This document shows, in pieces, positions 1-12,000 of a stretch of 64,000 nt of DNA. The notes under the pieces were generated by a model. It was not told the origin of the DNA. It made no database searches and saw nothing but the letters and a program-made list of their open reading frames with translations. A program made the translations under genes and the position numbers. Position 1 is the first letter of the stretch. Each line of letters begins with the position of its first letter. The DNA lies in assembly GCF_007565055.1 (NCBI RefSeq), contig NC_044560.1, positions 47,357,530 through 47,421,529 on the forward strand. The letters are read 5' to 3'. This stretch comes from Rhinopithecus roxellana (taxonomy: Eukaryota > Chordata > Mammalia > Primates > Cercopithecidae).

Positions 1-1239
1 GAGATCTACAGTCAGGAAACCCCAGTGGCATTAGAGGCCAAGGATGGGTGAGCAATACCCTGTTGGGGCCTTTCTGAAGAACACTGTGTGGTAGTGGAGG
101 GGAAATACTTCTCCACCACTCTTGATGTTCCAAATTTTGTGGGCTGAGCTCGATAAGAGTGACACTCTTGGCCTCCCTCTCTCCTTTATTCACTCCCATC
201 CAGGAGAGCTGGAAAAACTTAACTGATCTGTAAATTTGGGCAGAATAAACTGGGTATAGTCAGTTCAGTTTCTTCCTTATTCCTTCTGAGAGTAAGCTCC
301 CCAAGAGTCACACACTGTATTCTACCTCTCCATGACAAATGGCCTAGGAAACGGATCCTCCACGGGGAAATCTGCAGAGGGGCTTCAGTCCTTCATGGGA
401 CTGGGTGGCCAAGTCAGTCTGATTCAAACAGTAGAAGGTACACTAGGCCCACAGGTAAAAGCTAGGTCCTTCAACTTAGTTTTGTCAGTAACGAAGATGT
501 TATCTTGACCTCTTTCCATGTTAGTCCTTGTCTTATTTCTCAACAGGTTCAGACCTTGTGTGGAAGAGAGGAATAACATTACTGAACCCTCTCAGTCCAA
601 TCCAGAGGGCATCCATATGGTTGAGCAGAACAACAGCACACTCTAGACAACAGAAACAACAGCCAGAGGACTGAGAGGGGAAAGACGATTGGGAAACGGC
701 TCAAATAATATTCAAAACATTCAACCCCACCTTGGAACTCCCAGAGAGATGCAAAAAAGGTGATGTGGATATGCCGTATGGCAGGTGAGGAATAATACTA
801 GAACAGATTTAAAGCAAATTCTTAAAGTGTCTTCACCCTGCCTTCATCAGCTAAGGGAAGATTCAGGCTGCAATAATCAACAAATACTTGAAGACTTCCT
901 GACAGGTAAATTATACTCTCCCGGGTGTTTTATAGGACTTTGGGGAGAGGTAGTCTAACACCCAATAAGTTTATTGTCTAATACAATTTAATGAAACGTC
1001 AACTTTTCTTCCGCCAAGGAAACCACATTTTTCCTCAGAGGTTTCCACGCAAATTCTTTCCAGTTTTACCCCTCCTTGCTTTATTGGTTCTGTAGCCTAG
1101 TGGAAAAGGTATGATATTGTATTCATTTAAAGGAATAAACCAGTGAGATCTGGCTGAACCATTCAAATGACACTGAAGGACTGAAGATTCTCAAGGATAC
1201 AGGGTTTTGAAGATGTTCACAAATCAATATAAATAAATA
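1..1239. other. Unassigned sequence, no gene recognised
   Basis: No repeat family or coding region is recognised here. All frames are closed by frequent stops. A stretch at 547-784 is bounded by an acceptor-like site (pyrimidine-rich tract ending 'ttatttctcaacag') and a good donor-like site ('ggcag' followed by 'gtgagg'), so it could be a non-coding exon, but all three forward frames contain stops inside it. This is an inference from splice-site appearance only. Confidence 0.4.
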
Positions 1240-1256
1240 GAGAGGAGAAGGTGGAA

Positions 1257-1267
1257 CAAGATGGCCG
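1257..1267 (+). promoter_or_regulatory. YY1-type site at L1 5' end
   Basis: The string 'caagatggccg' lies within the first 30 bases of the element. In human L1 this motif binds YY1 and positions transcription initiation (established for L1PA). It is seen here in an older subfamily. Function today is not expected, because the body of the element is dead. Confidence 0.6.
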
Positions 1268-1869
1268 AATAGAAGCCTCCAGTGATTGTCCCTCCCACAC
1301 AAACACCAAATGGAACATCCATCCACAGAAAAAAAGCATGTTCATAACAACCAAAAATCAGGTGAGTGACCATAGTCCCTGGTTTTAACATAATATTAAG
1401 AAAAGAGGCACTGAAGAGGGTAGGAAAGACAGTCTTGAGTTAGCTATACCATCCTTCTCCATCCCCTAGCAGTGGCCTCGTGGAATGAAGAGAGAATAGG
1501 GGAGTGAGAGAATGTTGAGGGAGTGAGAGTGCAGTGGGGAGTGAGAGCACACTGATTATGGGACTTTGCATTGGAACTCAGTGCTGTCCTGTCACAGCAG
1601 AAAGCAACACAAGGTAAAACTCAGCCAGCACCCAAAGAGGGAGCATTTAGATCAACCCTAGCCAGGGGCAAATTGTCCATCTTGGTGATGAGACCCTAAG
1701 TTCCAGCAAATTCTGCAACCATGGGCTAAAGCACCCTGGGATCCTAAATAAACTTGAATGGCAATTTAGGCCACAAGAACTGCAATTTCTTGGCAAGTCC
1801 TGGTGCTGTGCTGGACTCAGAGCCAGTGGACTTGGGGTGTACATGACCTAATGAGACACTAGCTGGGGT

Positions 1870-3060
1870 GGCCAAAGGAGGCTTGCACCATCCCTTCCCC
1901 AGCCACAGGCAGTGCAGCTCAGGGAGAGACTCCTTCTGTCTGCTTGAGGAGAGGAGAGGGGAGAGTAAAGAAGACTTTGTCTTGCCACTTGGGTATCAGT
2001 TCAACCACAGTAGAATCAGAAACCAGGAAGAGTCCCGAGGCCCCCATTCCAGGCTCTAAATCCTGGAAGTCGTTTCTAGCATACCCTGGGCCAGAAGGGA
2101 AACTGTTGCCTTTGAGGGGAAGGAGCCAGGCTTGGCAGAATTCGTCACCTGATGATTAAGAGCCTATGGGCCCTGAATAATTAGCAGCAGTAGCCAGGCT
2201 TTACTTGCTGTAAGCCTTGGGTTAAACTCAGAGACATGTTGGCTTCAGACGTGACCCAGCACATCTCCAGCTGTGGTGGCTATGGAGAGAGATCCCCTCC
2301 CTGCTTGAGAAAGGGAGAGGGAAGAGTAAAGGGGACTTTGTCTTGCAGCTTGGGTACCAGCTTTGCCAAAGTGGGAGTAGAGCAACAAATGGGCTTCTGG
2401 GGTCTCTAATTCCAGGACTTTGCTTCTGGATGGCATTTCTATATCTGCCCTGGGCCAGAGGGAAGCCCATTGCCCTGAATGGAGAGGCTCAGGACTGGCA
2501 CCACAGGTTGATTGAAGAGTCCTTGAGCCTTGAGTGAACATCGGCAGTAGCCAGGAAGTACTTTGCCATGGGCCTGGGGTGGTGGTGGCCACAGGGAGAG
2601 ACTCCCCTCCTTCAGGAAAGGCGAGGGAAGAGCAGGAAGGACTTTGTCTTGTGGCTTGGGTGCCAGCTCAGCTGCAGCAGAATAGAGCACAGGTAGATTC
2701 CTGATTCCTGACTCCAGGCCCTGGCTCCCAGACAGCATCGCTTGACCCACCTGGGGCCAGGGGGATTTCACCATTCTTAAGGACACAATCCTGGCTGGAT
2801 TGGTCACCGCGTGATTGTGGAGACCTTGGGCCATGAGTGATTATAGATGGTAGCCAGGCAGTGGTTGCTGTAGGCCTTGGGCAAGACCCAGTGCTATGCT
2901 GGCTTCGGGTCTGATCCAACACAGTCCCAGGGTGATGGCCATCAGGGTGCTTGTGTCACCCCTCCCCCAGCTCCAGACAGCTCAGCACAGAGAAAGATTC
3001 TATTTATTTGGGGGAAAGTAAGGGAGAGAACAAGAGTCTCTGCTTGGTAATCCAGAGAAT
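1870..3060 (+). repeat. Degenerate tandem repeats inside L1 5'UTR
   Basis: A unit of about 300-360 bp recurs three to four times. Each copy has a gggagagactcc-like start, a 'gagagggaagagtaaa'-like purine block, 'gactttgtcttg' and then 'cttgggt'. The 'gactttgt' anchors are at 1973, 2334 and 2640, with a decayed fourth near 3030 ('agagtctctgcttgg'). Each copy also carries 'ctgggccag' and a 'gtagccagg' followed by a 'gctgtaggccttggg'-like block. This resembles the monomer arrays of rodent L1 promoters in layout, not in sequence. Confidence 0.7.
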
Positions 3061-4814
3061 TCTTCTGGATCTTACCCAAGACCACCAAGGCGGTACCTCT
3101 ACAAGTTTGCAAGAGCCACAGTGTTACTAGACTTGGGGTATCCTCAATGCAGATACAGCTACAGTGATCAAAGACAGATAACAACATCCAAGTCCCTTCA
3201 ATTACCTATAAAACCTTCCCAAGAAGGATGGTACAAATAAGTCCAGACTGTGAAGACTACAATAAATACCTATCTCTTCAATGCCCAGACACTGATGAAT
3301 GCCCACAAGCATCAAGGCCATCCAGGGAAACATGATGTCACCAATGAACGAAATAAGGCACCACGGACCAGTCCCAGAGAGACACAGATATGTTACCTTT
3401 TAGACTGAGAGTTCAAAATAGCTGTTTTGAGGAAGCTCAACAAAATCCAAGATGACACAGAGACGGAATTCAGAATCCAATTAGAGACATTTAACAAAGA
3501 GATTGAAATAAAAAGAATCAGCAGAAATTCTGGAGCTGAAAAATGTGATCGACATACTGAAGAATGTATCAGAGTCTCTTAATAGCAGAATTGATGAAGC
3601 AGAAGAAAGAATTAGTGAGCGTGAAGACAGGTTATTTGAAAATACACAGTCAGAAGAGACAAAATAAAAAAGAATACAACAGAATGAAGCACACCAACAA
3701 GATCTAGAAAATAGCTTCCAAAGAGCAAATCTAAGTGTATTGGCCTTAAAGAGGAGATAGAGAGGGAGGTCAGGGTAGAAAGTTTATTCAAAGGGATAAT
3801 AATAGATAACTCCCAAATCTAGAGAAACATATCAACATTCAAGTACAAGAAGGTTATAGAGCACCAATTTAACTCAAATAAGACTACCTCAAGGCATTCA
3901 ATAATCAACTCCCACAGGTGAAGGATATAAAAATGATCCCAAAAGCAGCAAAAGAAGCAAATAACATACAAAGGAGCTCCAATTCATCTGGCAGGAAACT
4001 TCTCTGTGGAAATCTTATAGGCCAGGAGAGAGTAGCAAGATAAACTTAAGGTGCTGAAGGAAAAATATTTTACCCTACAATAGTATATCTAGTAAAAATA
4101 TTCTACAAACATGAAGGAGAAATAAAGACTTTCCCAGACTAAAAAAAAAAAAAAAAAAATCTGAGAGATTTTATCAACACCAGGCCTGTTCTACAAGAAA
4201 TGCTAAGGGGAGTTCTTCAGTCTGAAAGAAAAGGTTGCTAATCAGCAATAAGAAATCATCTGAAGGTACAAAACTCACTGGTAATAGTAAGTACACAGAA
4301 ATACACAGAATATTATAACACTAATTGTGGTGTGCAAACTATTCATATATTGAGTAGAAAGACTAAAAGATGAACCTCTCAAAGAATCATAACTACAACT
4401 TTTCCAGACATAAAGAGGATAAGAAGATATAAATAGAAACAAGACACAAGTAAAAATTAAAAAGCAGAGAGATAAATTTAAAGTGCAGAGTTTGTATTAG
4501 TTTTCTCTTTGCTTGTTTATTAGTTTGTTTACGCAATTAGTGTTAAGTTGTCATCAGTTTAAAATAGTTGATTATAAGATATCATTTGCAAGCTTCATGG
4601 TAACCTCATATCAAAAAACATACAACAGATACACAAAAAGTCACCTTCCTCCTGAGAAAATCACCTTCACTAAAAGGACAACAGGAAGGAAGGAAAGAAG
4701 GAAGAGAAGACCACAAAACCAGAAAACAAATAACAAAATGGCAGAAGTAAGTCCTTACTTATCAATAAGAACATTGAATGTAGATGAACTAAACTCTCCA
4801 ATCAAAAGACAGAG

Positions 4815-5102
4815 TGAGCCATGCACAGTGGCTCATATGTGTAATCCCAGCACTTTGGGAGGCTGAGGTAGGAAAATCTCTTGAGTCCAGGAGTTTAAGA
4901 CCAGCCAAGGCAATATAGGAAGACCAAATCTTTCCAAAAAGAAATTAGCCAAGCATGGTGCCATGCACCTGTTGTTCCAGTTACACAGGAGGCTGAGGTG
5001 GGAGAATCACTTGAGCCAGGGAGGTTGAGGCTGCAGTGAGCCACGATTGCACCACTGCACTATAGCCTGGGCAACAGAGCGAGATCTTGTTTCAAAAAAT
5101 AA
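4815..5102 (+). mobile_element. Alu (old AluS/J) inserted in L1 ORF2
   Basis: Full-length diverged Alu, from 'gagccatgcacagtggctc' to 'gagatcttgtttc' plus an A-rich tail. It is flanked by an 11-bp duplicated target with one mismatch, 'aaaagacagag' before and 'aaaagacatag' after. The duplicated bases are L1 ORF2 sequence, which proves insertion into the LINE. Confidence 0.9.
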
Positions 5103-5439
5103 AAAAAGACATAGACTGGGTATATATGCTAATAAGTTGGGAAACCTGGAAGAAATGAATAAATTCTTAGACACATATAATTTATCACGACTGAACCATG
5201 AAGAAATCCAAAACCTGAACAGACAACGTGTAAGAAGATTAAGGTCATAATCAAAAGTCTTTCAGCAAAGAAAAGCTCAGCACCCAATGGTGTCACTGTT
5301 GAATTTTATTAAACATTTAAAAAAGAACTAATACCAATCCTACTCAACCTATTCTGAAAATTAGAGGAGGAAAGAACACTTCTGAACTCATTCTATGAGG
5401 CCAGTATTACCTTGATACAAAAACCAGACAAAGATACAT

Positions 5440-5588
<149 letters not shown>

Positions 5589-5871
5589 TACAGGCCAACG
5601 TCACCCTGATGAACACTGATGCAAAAATCCTCAACAAAATATTAGCAAACTTAATTCTACAACAAATTTAAAAGATCATTCATCATGATCAAGTGGCATT
5701 TATCCTAAGGATGCAAGGATGATTCAACATATGCAAATCAATTTATGTGATACATAACATCAACTGAATGAAGGACAAAAGCCATATGATCACTTCAGTT
5801 GATGCTGAAAAAGCACTTGACAAAATTCAACATCTCTTCATGATAAAAATCAAAACCCTTAAAAAACTAGG

Positions 5872-6032
5872 GGGCATGTGCATGTGCCTGCAGTTCCAGC
5901 TACTCAGGAGGCTGAGGTGGGAGGATCCCTTGAACCTGGGAAGTGGAAGTTGCAGTGAGCCAAGATTGCACCACAGCACTCCAGCATAAGTGACAGAGTG
6001 AGATCCTGCCTCAAAAACAAACAAAAATACAA
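5872..6032 (+). mobile_element. 5'-truncated Alu (right half) in L1 ORF2
   Basis: Starts in the right-arm region at 'gcctgcagttccagctactc' and ends 'gatcctgcctc' plus a tail 'aaaaacaaacaaaaatac'. The L1 text 'aaaaaactaggg' before it and 'aaaaaacactggg' after it look like an imperfect target-site duplication, so this is probably a truncated insertion rather than a remnant. Confidence 0.85.
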
Positions 6033-7588
6033 AAAACACTGGGTATAGAAGGAACATACCTCAATACAATAAAAGCCATTTACAGCAGACACAGCCCTAG
6101 TATCATACTGAATTGAGAAAAACGGAAAGCCTTTCCTCCAAGATTTGGAACGTGAAAAGGATGACTACTTTCACCACTGTTACTCAACATAGTACTGGAT
6201 GTCCTAGCTAGAACAATCAAACAAGAGAAAGAAATAAAAGAAATCCCAATGAGAAAGAAAGAAGTCAAATTATCTTTGTTTGTAGATAATATGCTTTTGT
6301 ATTTGGAAAAACCTAAAGACTCCATCAAAAAACTATTAGAACTGATAAACAAATTCAGTAAAGTTGCAGGATACAAAATCAACATACAAAAATCAGTAGC
6401 ATTTCTATATGTCAACAGTGAACAATCTGAAAAATAAATAAAAAAGTAATCCCATTTACAATAAATGCAAATAAAATTAAAAGCCTAGGAATTAACCAAA
6501 GAAGTGAAAGATCTCTACAATGAAGACTATAAAAATTTATGCAAGAAATTTAAGAGAACACACCAAAAATGGAAAGATATTCCATGTACATGGATTGGAA
6601 GAATCAATCTTGTTAAAATGTCCATATTACCCAAGGCAATTTACAGATTCAATGCAATCCCTATCAAAATGCCAATGACATTCTTTGCATAATAGAAAAC
6701 ATAATCCTAAAATTTATATGGAATCACAAAAGACTCAGAATAGCCAAAGATATTCTAAGCAAAAAGAACAAAACTGGAAGAATCACATTACCTGACTTCA
6801 AATTATATTTTATAGAGCTATCATAAAGCCCATCTTGCCCTCCACCTGGAAACAGACTTGGGGCTGTTGGCGGGGGGCACAGTGGGAAACTAGCCCTTCA
6901 GTTTGCATGGGAGCTAGGTGAGGCCTATCACTGCCAGTTTTCCCCCACTTCCCTGACAACATGCATGACTCCGCAGAGGCACCATAATCCTCCTAGGTAC
7001 ACAACTCCAGTGACCTGGGAAACTCATCCCCATCCCCTACAGCAGCCACAGAAAGACCCACTCAAGGAGAGTCTGAGCTCAGACACACCTAGCCTCACAC
7101 CCATCTGATGGCCCTTACCTACCCACTCTGGTAGTGGAAGACAAAGGGCATACGATCTTGGGAGTTCGAAAGCCCTGCCCACCTCTGGTCCCTCTCCACA
7201 TTACTACAGCTGATGCTTTCTAGAAAGCACCACCTTCTAGCAGGAGGCCAACCAGCCCAAAAATAGAGCACTAAACCACCAAAGCTAGGGACCCTCATGG
7301 AATCCATTGCACCCTCAGCCACCTCCACCAGAATAGGCGCTGGTATCCACGACTGAGAGACCCATAGATGGTTCGCATCACAGGACTGTGTGCAAACAAC
7401 CCCCAGTACCAGCCCAGAGCTGGGTAGACTCACTGGGCAGCTAGACCCAGAAGAGAGACAACAACCACTGCAGTTCAGCTCATAGGAAACCATATCCATA
7501 GGAAAAGGGGGAGAGTACTACATCAAGGGAACACCCCGTGGGACCAAAGAATCTGAACCACAGCCTTCAGTCCCAGATCTTCCCTCTG

Positions 7589-8861
7589 ATGGATCATAAA
7601 CAAATGAGAAGGAACCAGAAAACCAATGCTGGTAATATGATAAAACAAGGCTCTTCAACACCGCTCCCCAAAAATAACCCTAGTTCACCAGCAATGGATC
7701 CAAACCAAGAAGAAATCCCTAATTTACCTGAAAAAGAATTCAGGAGTTTAGTTATTAAGCTAATCAGGGAGCAACCAGAGAAAGGCAAAGGCCAATACAA
7801 GGAAATCAAAACAGTGATACAAGAAGTGAAGGGAGAAATATTCATAAAATAGATAGCTTAGGCCGGGCGCGGTGGCTCAAGCCTGTAATCCCAGCACTTT
7901 GGGAGGCCGAGACGGGCGGATCATGAGGTCAGGAGATCGAGACCATCCTGGCTAATACGGTGAAACCCCGTCTCTACTAAAAAATACAAAAAAAAAAACT
8001 AGCCGGGCGACGAGGCGGGCGCCTGTAGTCCCAGCTACTCGGGAGGCTGAGACAGGAGAATGGCGTGAACCCGGGAGGCGGAGCTTGCAGTGAGCTGAGA
8101 GCCGGCCACTGCACTCCAGCCTGGGTGGCAGAGCAAGACTCCGTCTCAAAAAAAAAAAAAAAAAAAAAAAAAAAATAGATAGCTTAAAGAAAAAACAATC
8201 AAAAATCCAGGAAACTTTGGACACACTTTTAGAAATGCAAAATGCTCTGGAAAGTCTCAGCAATAGAATTGAACAAGTAGAAGAAAGAAATTCAGAGCTC
8301 AAAGATAAAGTCTTTGAATTAACCCCATCCAACAAAGACAAAGAAAAAAACATAAGAAAATATGAACAAAGCCTTCAAGAAGTCTGAGATTATGTTAAAT
8401 GATCAAACTTAAGAATAATCAGTATACCTGAGGAAGAAGAGAATTCTAAAAGCCTGGAAAACATATTTGGGGGAATAATTGAGGAAAACTTCTCTGACCT
8501 TGTGAGAGACCTAGACAGCCAAATACAAGAAGCACAAAGAATACCTGGGAAATTCATCGCAAAAAGATCTTCACCTAGGCATATTGTCATCAGATTATCC
8601 AAAGTTAAGATGAAGGAAAGAATCTTAAGAGCTGTGATACAGAAGTACCAGGTAACCTATAAAGGAAAACCTAACAGATTAACAGCAGATTTCTTAGCTG
8701 AAACTCTACAAGCTAGAAGGGGTTGGGGACCTATCTTCAGCCTCCTCAAACAAAACAATTATCAGCGAAGAATTTTGTATCCAGAGAAACTAAGCATTGT
8801 ATATGAAGGAAAGATAAGTTGTTTTCGGACAAACAAAAATCACCATTACAAGAATTGCTAA
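7589..8861 (+). pseudogene. L1 ORF1 remnant, split by AluY
   Basis: ORF1 encodes the RNA-binding chaperone of L1. The start is the ATG at 7589 (MDHKQMRRNQKTNAGNM). The N-terminal part runs to a TAG at about 7850. After the Alu, the coiled-coil segment (8190-8390) and the RRM plus C-terminal domain (about 8502-8861) are recognisable by 'KRSSPRHIVIRLSK', 'QVTYKGKPNRLTADF' and 'ETLQARRGW', which align with the known ORF1p C-terminal region. Stops and a frameshift separate the blocks. The TAG lies inside the Alu target-site duplication, so the frame was probably already dead when the Alu arrived. Confidence 0.85.
7846..8186 (+). mobile_element. AluY, Old World monkey type, with 15-bp TSD
   Basis: The body is 7861-8171, from 'ggccgggcgcggtggctcaa' to 'gactccgtctc' plus about 31 A. 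The perfect 15-bp duplication 'aaaatagatagctta' is at 7846-7860 and 8172-8186. It has 'ctcaagcc' and 'gccggccactgcactcc', the cercopithecid AluY form. It interrupts L1 ORF1. Confidence 0.95.
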
Positions 8862-9008
8862 AAGGAGGTCTAAATCTTAAAACAAATCCTGGAAACACAT
8901 CAAAACAGAACCTCTTTATAGCATAAATCACACAGGACGTATAAAACAAAATACAAATTGAAAAGTAAAAACAAAACAAAAAACCAAAGTACACAGGCAA
9001 CAAAGAAT

Positions 9009-12000
9009 ATGATGAAAACAATGGTACCTCACATTTCAATACTAACATTGAATGTAAATGGCCTAAATGCTCCACTTAAAAGATACAGAACTGCAGAATG
9101 GATAAGAACTCACACACCAACTATCTGCTACCTTCAGGAGACTCACCTAACACATAGGGACTCACATAAATTTAAAGTAAAGGGGTGGAAAAGGGCATTT
9201 CATGCAAATGGACACCAAAAGCAGTAGGGGAAGTTATTTCTATATCAGACAAAGCAAACTTTAAGGCGAGACAAAGAAGGACAGTATATAATGGCAAAAG
9301 GCCTTATCCAACAGGAAAATATCACAACCCTAAACTGTATGTTTAGGAGCTCCCAAATTTATAAAACAATTACTAATAGACCTAAGGAATGAGATAGACA
9401 GCAACTCAATAATAATGGGGAATTTCCATACTCCACTGACAGCACTAGACAGGTCATCAAGACAGAAAGTCCACAAAGAAACAATGGATTTCAACCGTCC
9501 TTGTAACAAATGGACTTAACAGATATATCCAGAACATTTCATCCAACAACCACAGAATACACATTCTATTCAACAGCTCATGGAACTTTCTCTAAGATAG
9601 ACCATATGATAGGCCATAAAACGAGCCTCAATAAATTTAAGAAAACTGAAATGATATCAAGCACTCTCTCACACCACAGTGGAATAAAACTGGAAACCAA
9701 CTCCAAAACAAACCTTCAAAACTAAGCAAATACATGGAAATTAAATAACCTGCTCCTAAATGAGCATTGGGTCAAAAACAAAATCAAGATGGAAATTAAA
9801 AAATTCTTTAAACTGAATGACAATAATGACACAACCTGTCAAAACCTCTGGGATACAGCAAAGGCAGTGCTAACAGGAAAGTTCATAGCCCTAAATGCCT
9901 ATATCAAAAAGTCTGAAAGAGCACAGACAGACAATCTAAGGTCACACTTCAAGGAACTAGAGAAACAAGAACAAACCAAACCCAAATGCAGCAGAAGAAA
10001 GGAAATAACCAAGATCAGAGCAGAACGAAATGAAATTGAAACAAACAAACAAAAAAACCCACAAAAGATAAATGAAACAAAAAGCAGGTTCTTTAAAAAG
10101 ATAAATAGAATTGATAGATCATTAGCAAGATTAATGAAGAAAAGAAGAGAGGAAATCCAAATAATCTTGCTAGAAATGAAACAGGAGATATTACAACTGA
10201 CACCACAGAAATACAAAAGATTATTCAAGGCTACTATGAACATCTTTACACACATAAACTAGAAAACCTAGAAGAGATGGATAAATTCCTGGGAAAATAT
10301 AACCCTCCTAGCTTAAATCAGGAAGAATTAGATACCCTGAACAGACCAATAACAAGCAGCAAGATTGAAATGGTAATTTAAAAATTGCCAACAAAAAAAA
10401 AAGGTCCAGGACCAGACAGATTCACAGCAGAATTCTACTAGACAATCAAACAAGAATTGGTACAAATCCTCTTGACACTATTCCACAAGATAGAGAAAGA
10501 AGGAACCCTCCCTAATTCATTCTAAGAAGCCAGCATCACCCTAATACCAAAACCAGGAAAGGACATAATAAAAAGGAAAACTATCAAATGATGTCCTTGA
10601 TGAACATAGATGCAAAAATCCTTAACAAAATACCAGCTAACTGAATGCAACAGCATATCAAAAAGATAACCCACCATTGTCAAGTGGGTTTCATACCATG
10701 GATGCAGAGACGGTTTAACATACGCAAGTCAATAAATGTGATACACCGCAAAACAAAATTTACATGATAATCTCAAGAGACGCAAAAAAGCATTTGATAA
10801 AATCCAGCATCCCTTTACGATTAAAACTCTCAGCAAAATCAGCATACAAAGGACATACGTTAATGTAATAAAAGCCATCCATGACAAACCCACAGCCAAC
10901 ATAATACTGAATGGGGAAAAGTTGAAAACATTCCCTCTGAGAACTGGAACAAGGCAAGGATACCCACTCTCACCACTCCTCTTCAATATAGTACTGGAAA
11001 TCTTAGCCAGAGCTAGGGGAAAGCTCTAAAAGGCATCACAAGGGAAAGAAATAAAAGGCATCCAAATTGCTAAAGAGGAAGTCAAACTGTCACTTTTTGC
11101 TGATAATATGATCACTTACCTTGAAAACCCTAAAGACTTCTCCAGAAAGCTCCTAGAACGGATAGAAGAATTCAGCAAAGTTTCTGGATACAAGATTAAT
11201 GTACAAAAATAAGTAGCTCTTCTATACACCAACAGCAACCAAGCAGAGAATTAAAGCAAGAACACAACCCCTTTTATAATAGCTGCAAAATAAATAAATA
11301 AATAAAATACTTAGGAATATACCTAACAAAGGAGCCGAAAGACCTCTACAAGGAAAACTACAAAACACTGATGAAAGAAAGCATAGACAACATGAACAAA
11401 TGGAAACACATCCCATGCTCATGGATGGGTAGAATCAATGTTGTGAAAATGACCATACTGCCAAAAGCAATCTGCAAATTCAACACAATCCCTATCAGAA
11501 TACTACCATAATTCTTCAGAGAATTAAAAAAAAATTCTAAAATTCATGTGGAACCAAAAAAGAGCCCACATAGCCAAAGCAGGACTAAGCAAAAAGAACA
11601 AATCTGGAGGCATCTCACCACATGATTTCAAACTATAAGGCCACAGTCACCAAAATAACATGGTGCTGGTATAAAAGTAGGCACATAGACCAATGGAACA
11701 GAATAGAGAACCCAGAAATAAAACCAAATACTTACAGCCAACTGATCTTCGAGAAAGCAAACAAAAACACAAAGTAGGGAAAGGATACCCTTTTCAACAA
11801 ATGGTGCTGGGATACTTGGCTAGCCACCTGTAGGAGAATGACAGTGGATCTTCATCTCTCACCTTATACAAAAATCAACTCAAGATGGATTAAGGACTTA
11901 AACCTAAGACCTGAAACTATAAAAATTCTAGAAGACAACACTGGAAAAACCCTTCTAGACATTGGCTTAGGCAAGGATTTCATGACCAAGAACCCAAAAG

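Larger units (their letters stand above)
1240..4810 (+). mobile_element. Old LINE-1 (L1MA-like): 5'UTR, ORF1 remnant and inter-ORF spacer
   Basis: This is the 5' half of an old L1. It opens with a typical L1 5' end containing 'caagatggccgaatag', followed by about 2 kb of GC-richer 5'UTR. A decayed ORF1 runs about 3340-4240, with coiled-coil-like A-rich sequence first and then the C-terminal region near 'aaagactttcccagac' and 'agaaatgctaagggga'. A roughly 500-bp ORF1-ORF2 spacer follows. The long spacer is typical of L1M-type rather than young L1PA elements. ORF2 begins near 4738, where the translation reads MAEVSPYLSIRTLNVDELN, the known L1 endonuclease N-terminus. ORF1 has many stops and frameshifts. 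The element continues at 5103, 5589, 6033 and, after a nested insertion, at 13069. Confidence 0.85.

Noticed and set aside
7861..8353. 133-codon - strand frame at 7952-8353
   Set aside because: It is antisense Alu plus antisense L1 ORF1, not a gene.
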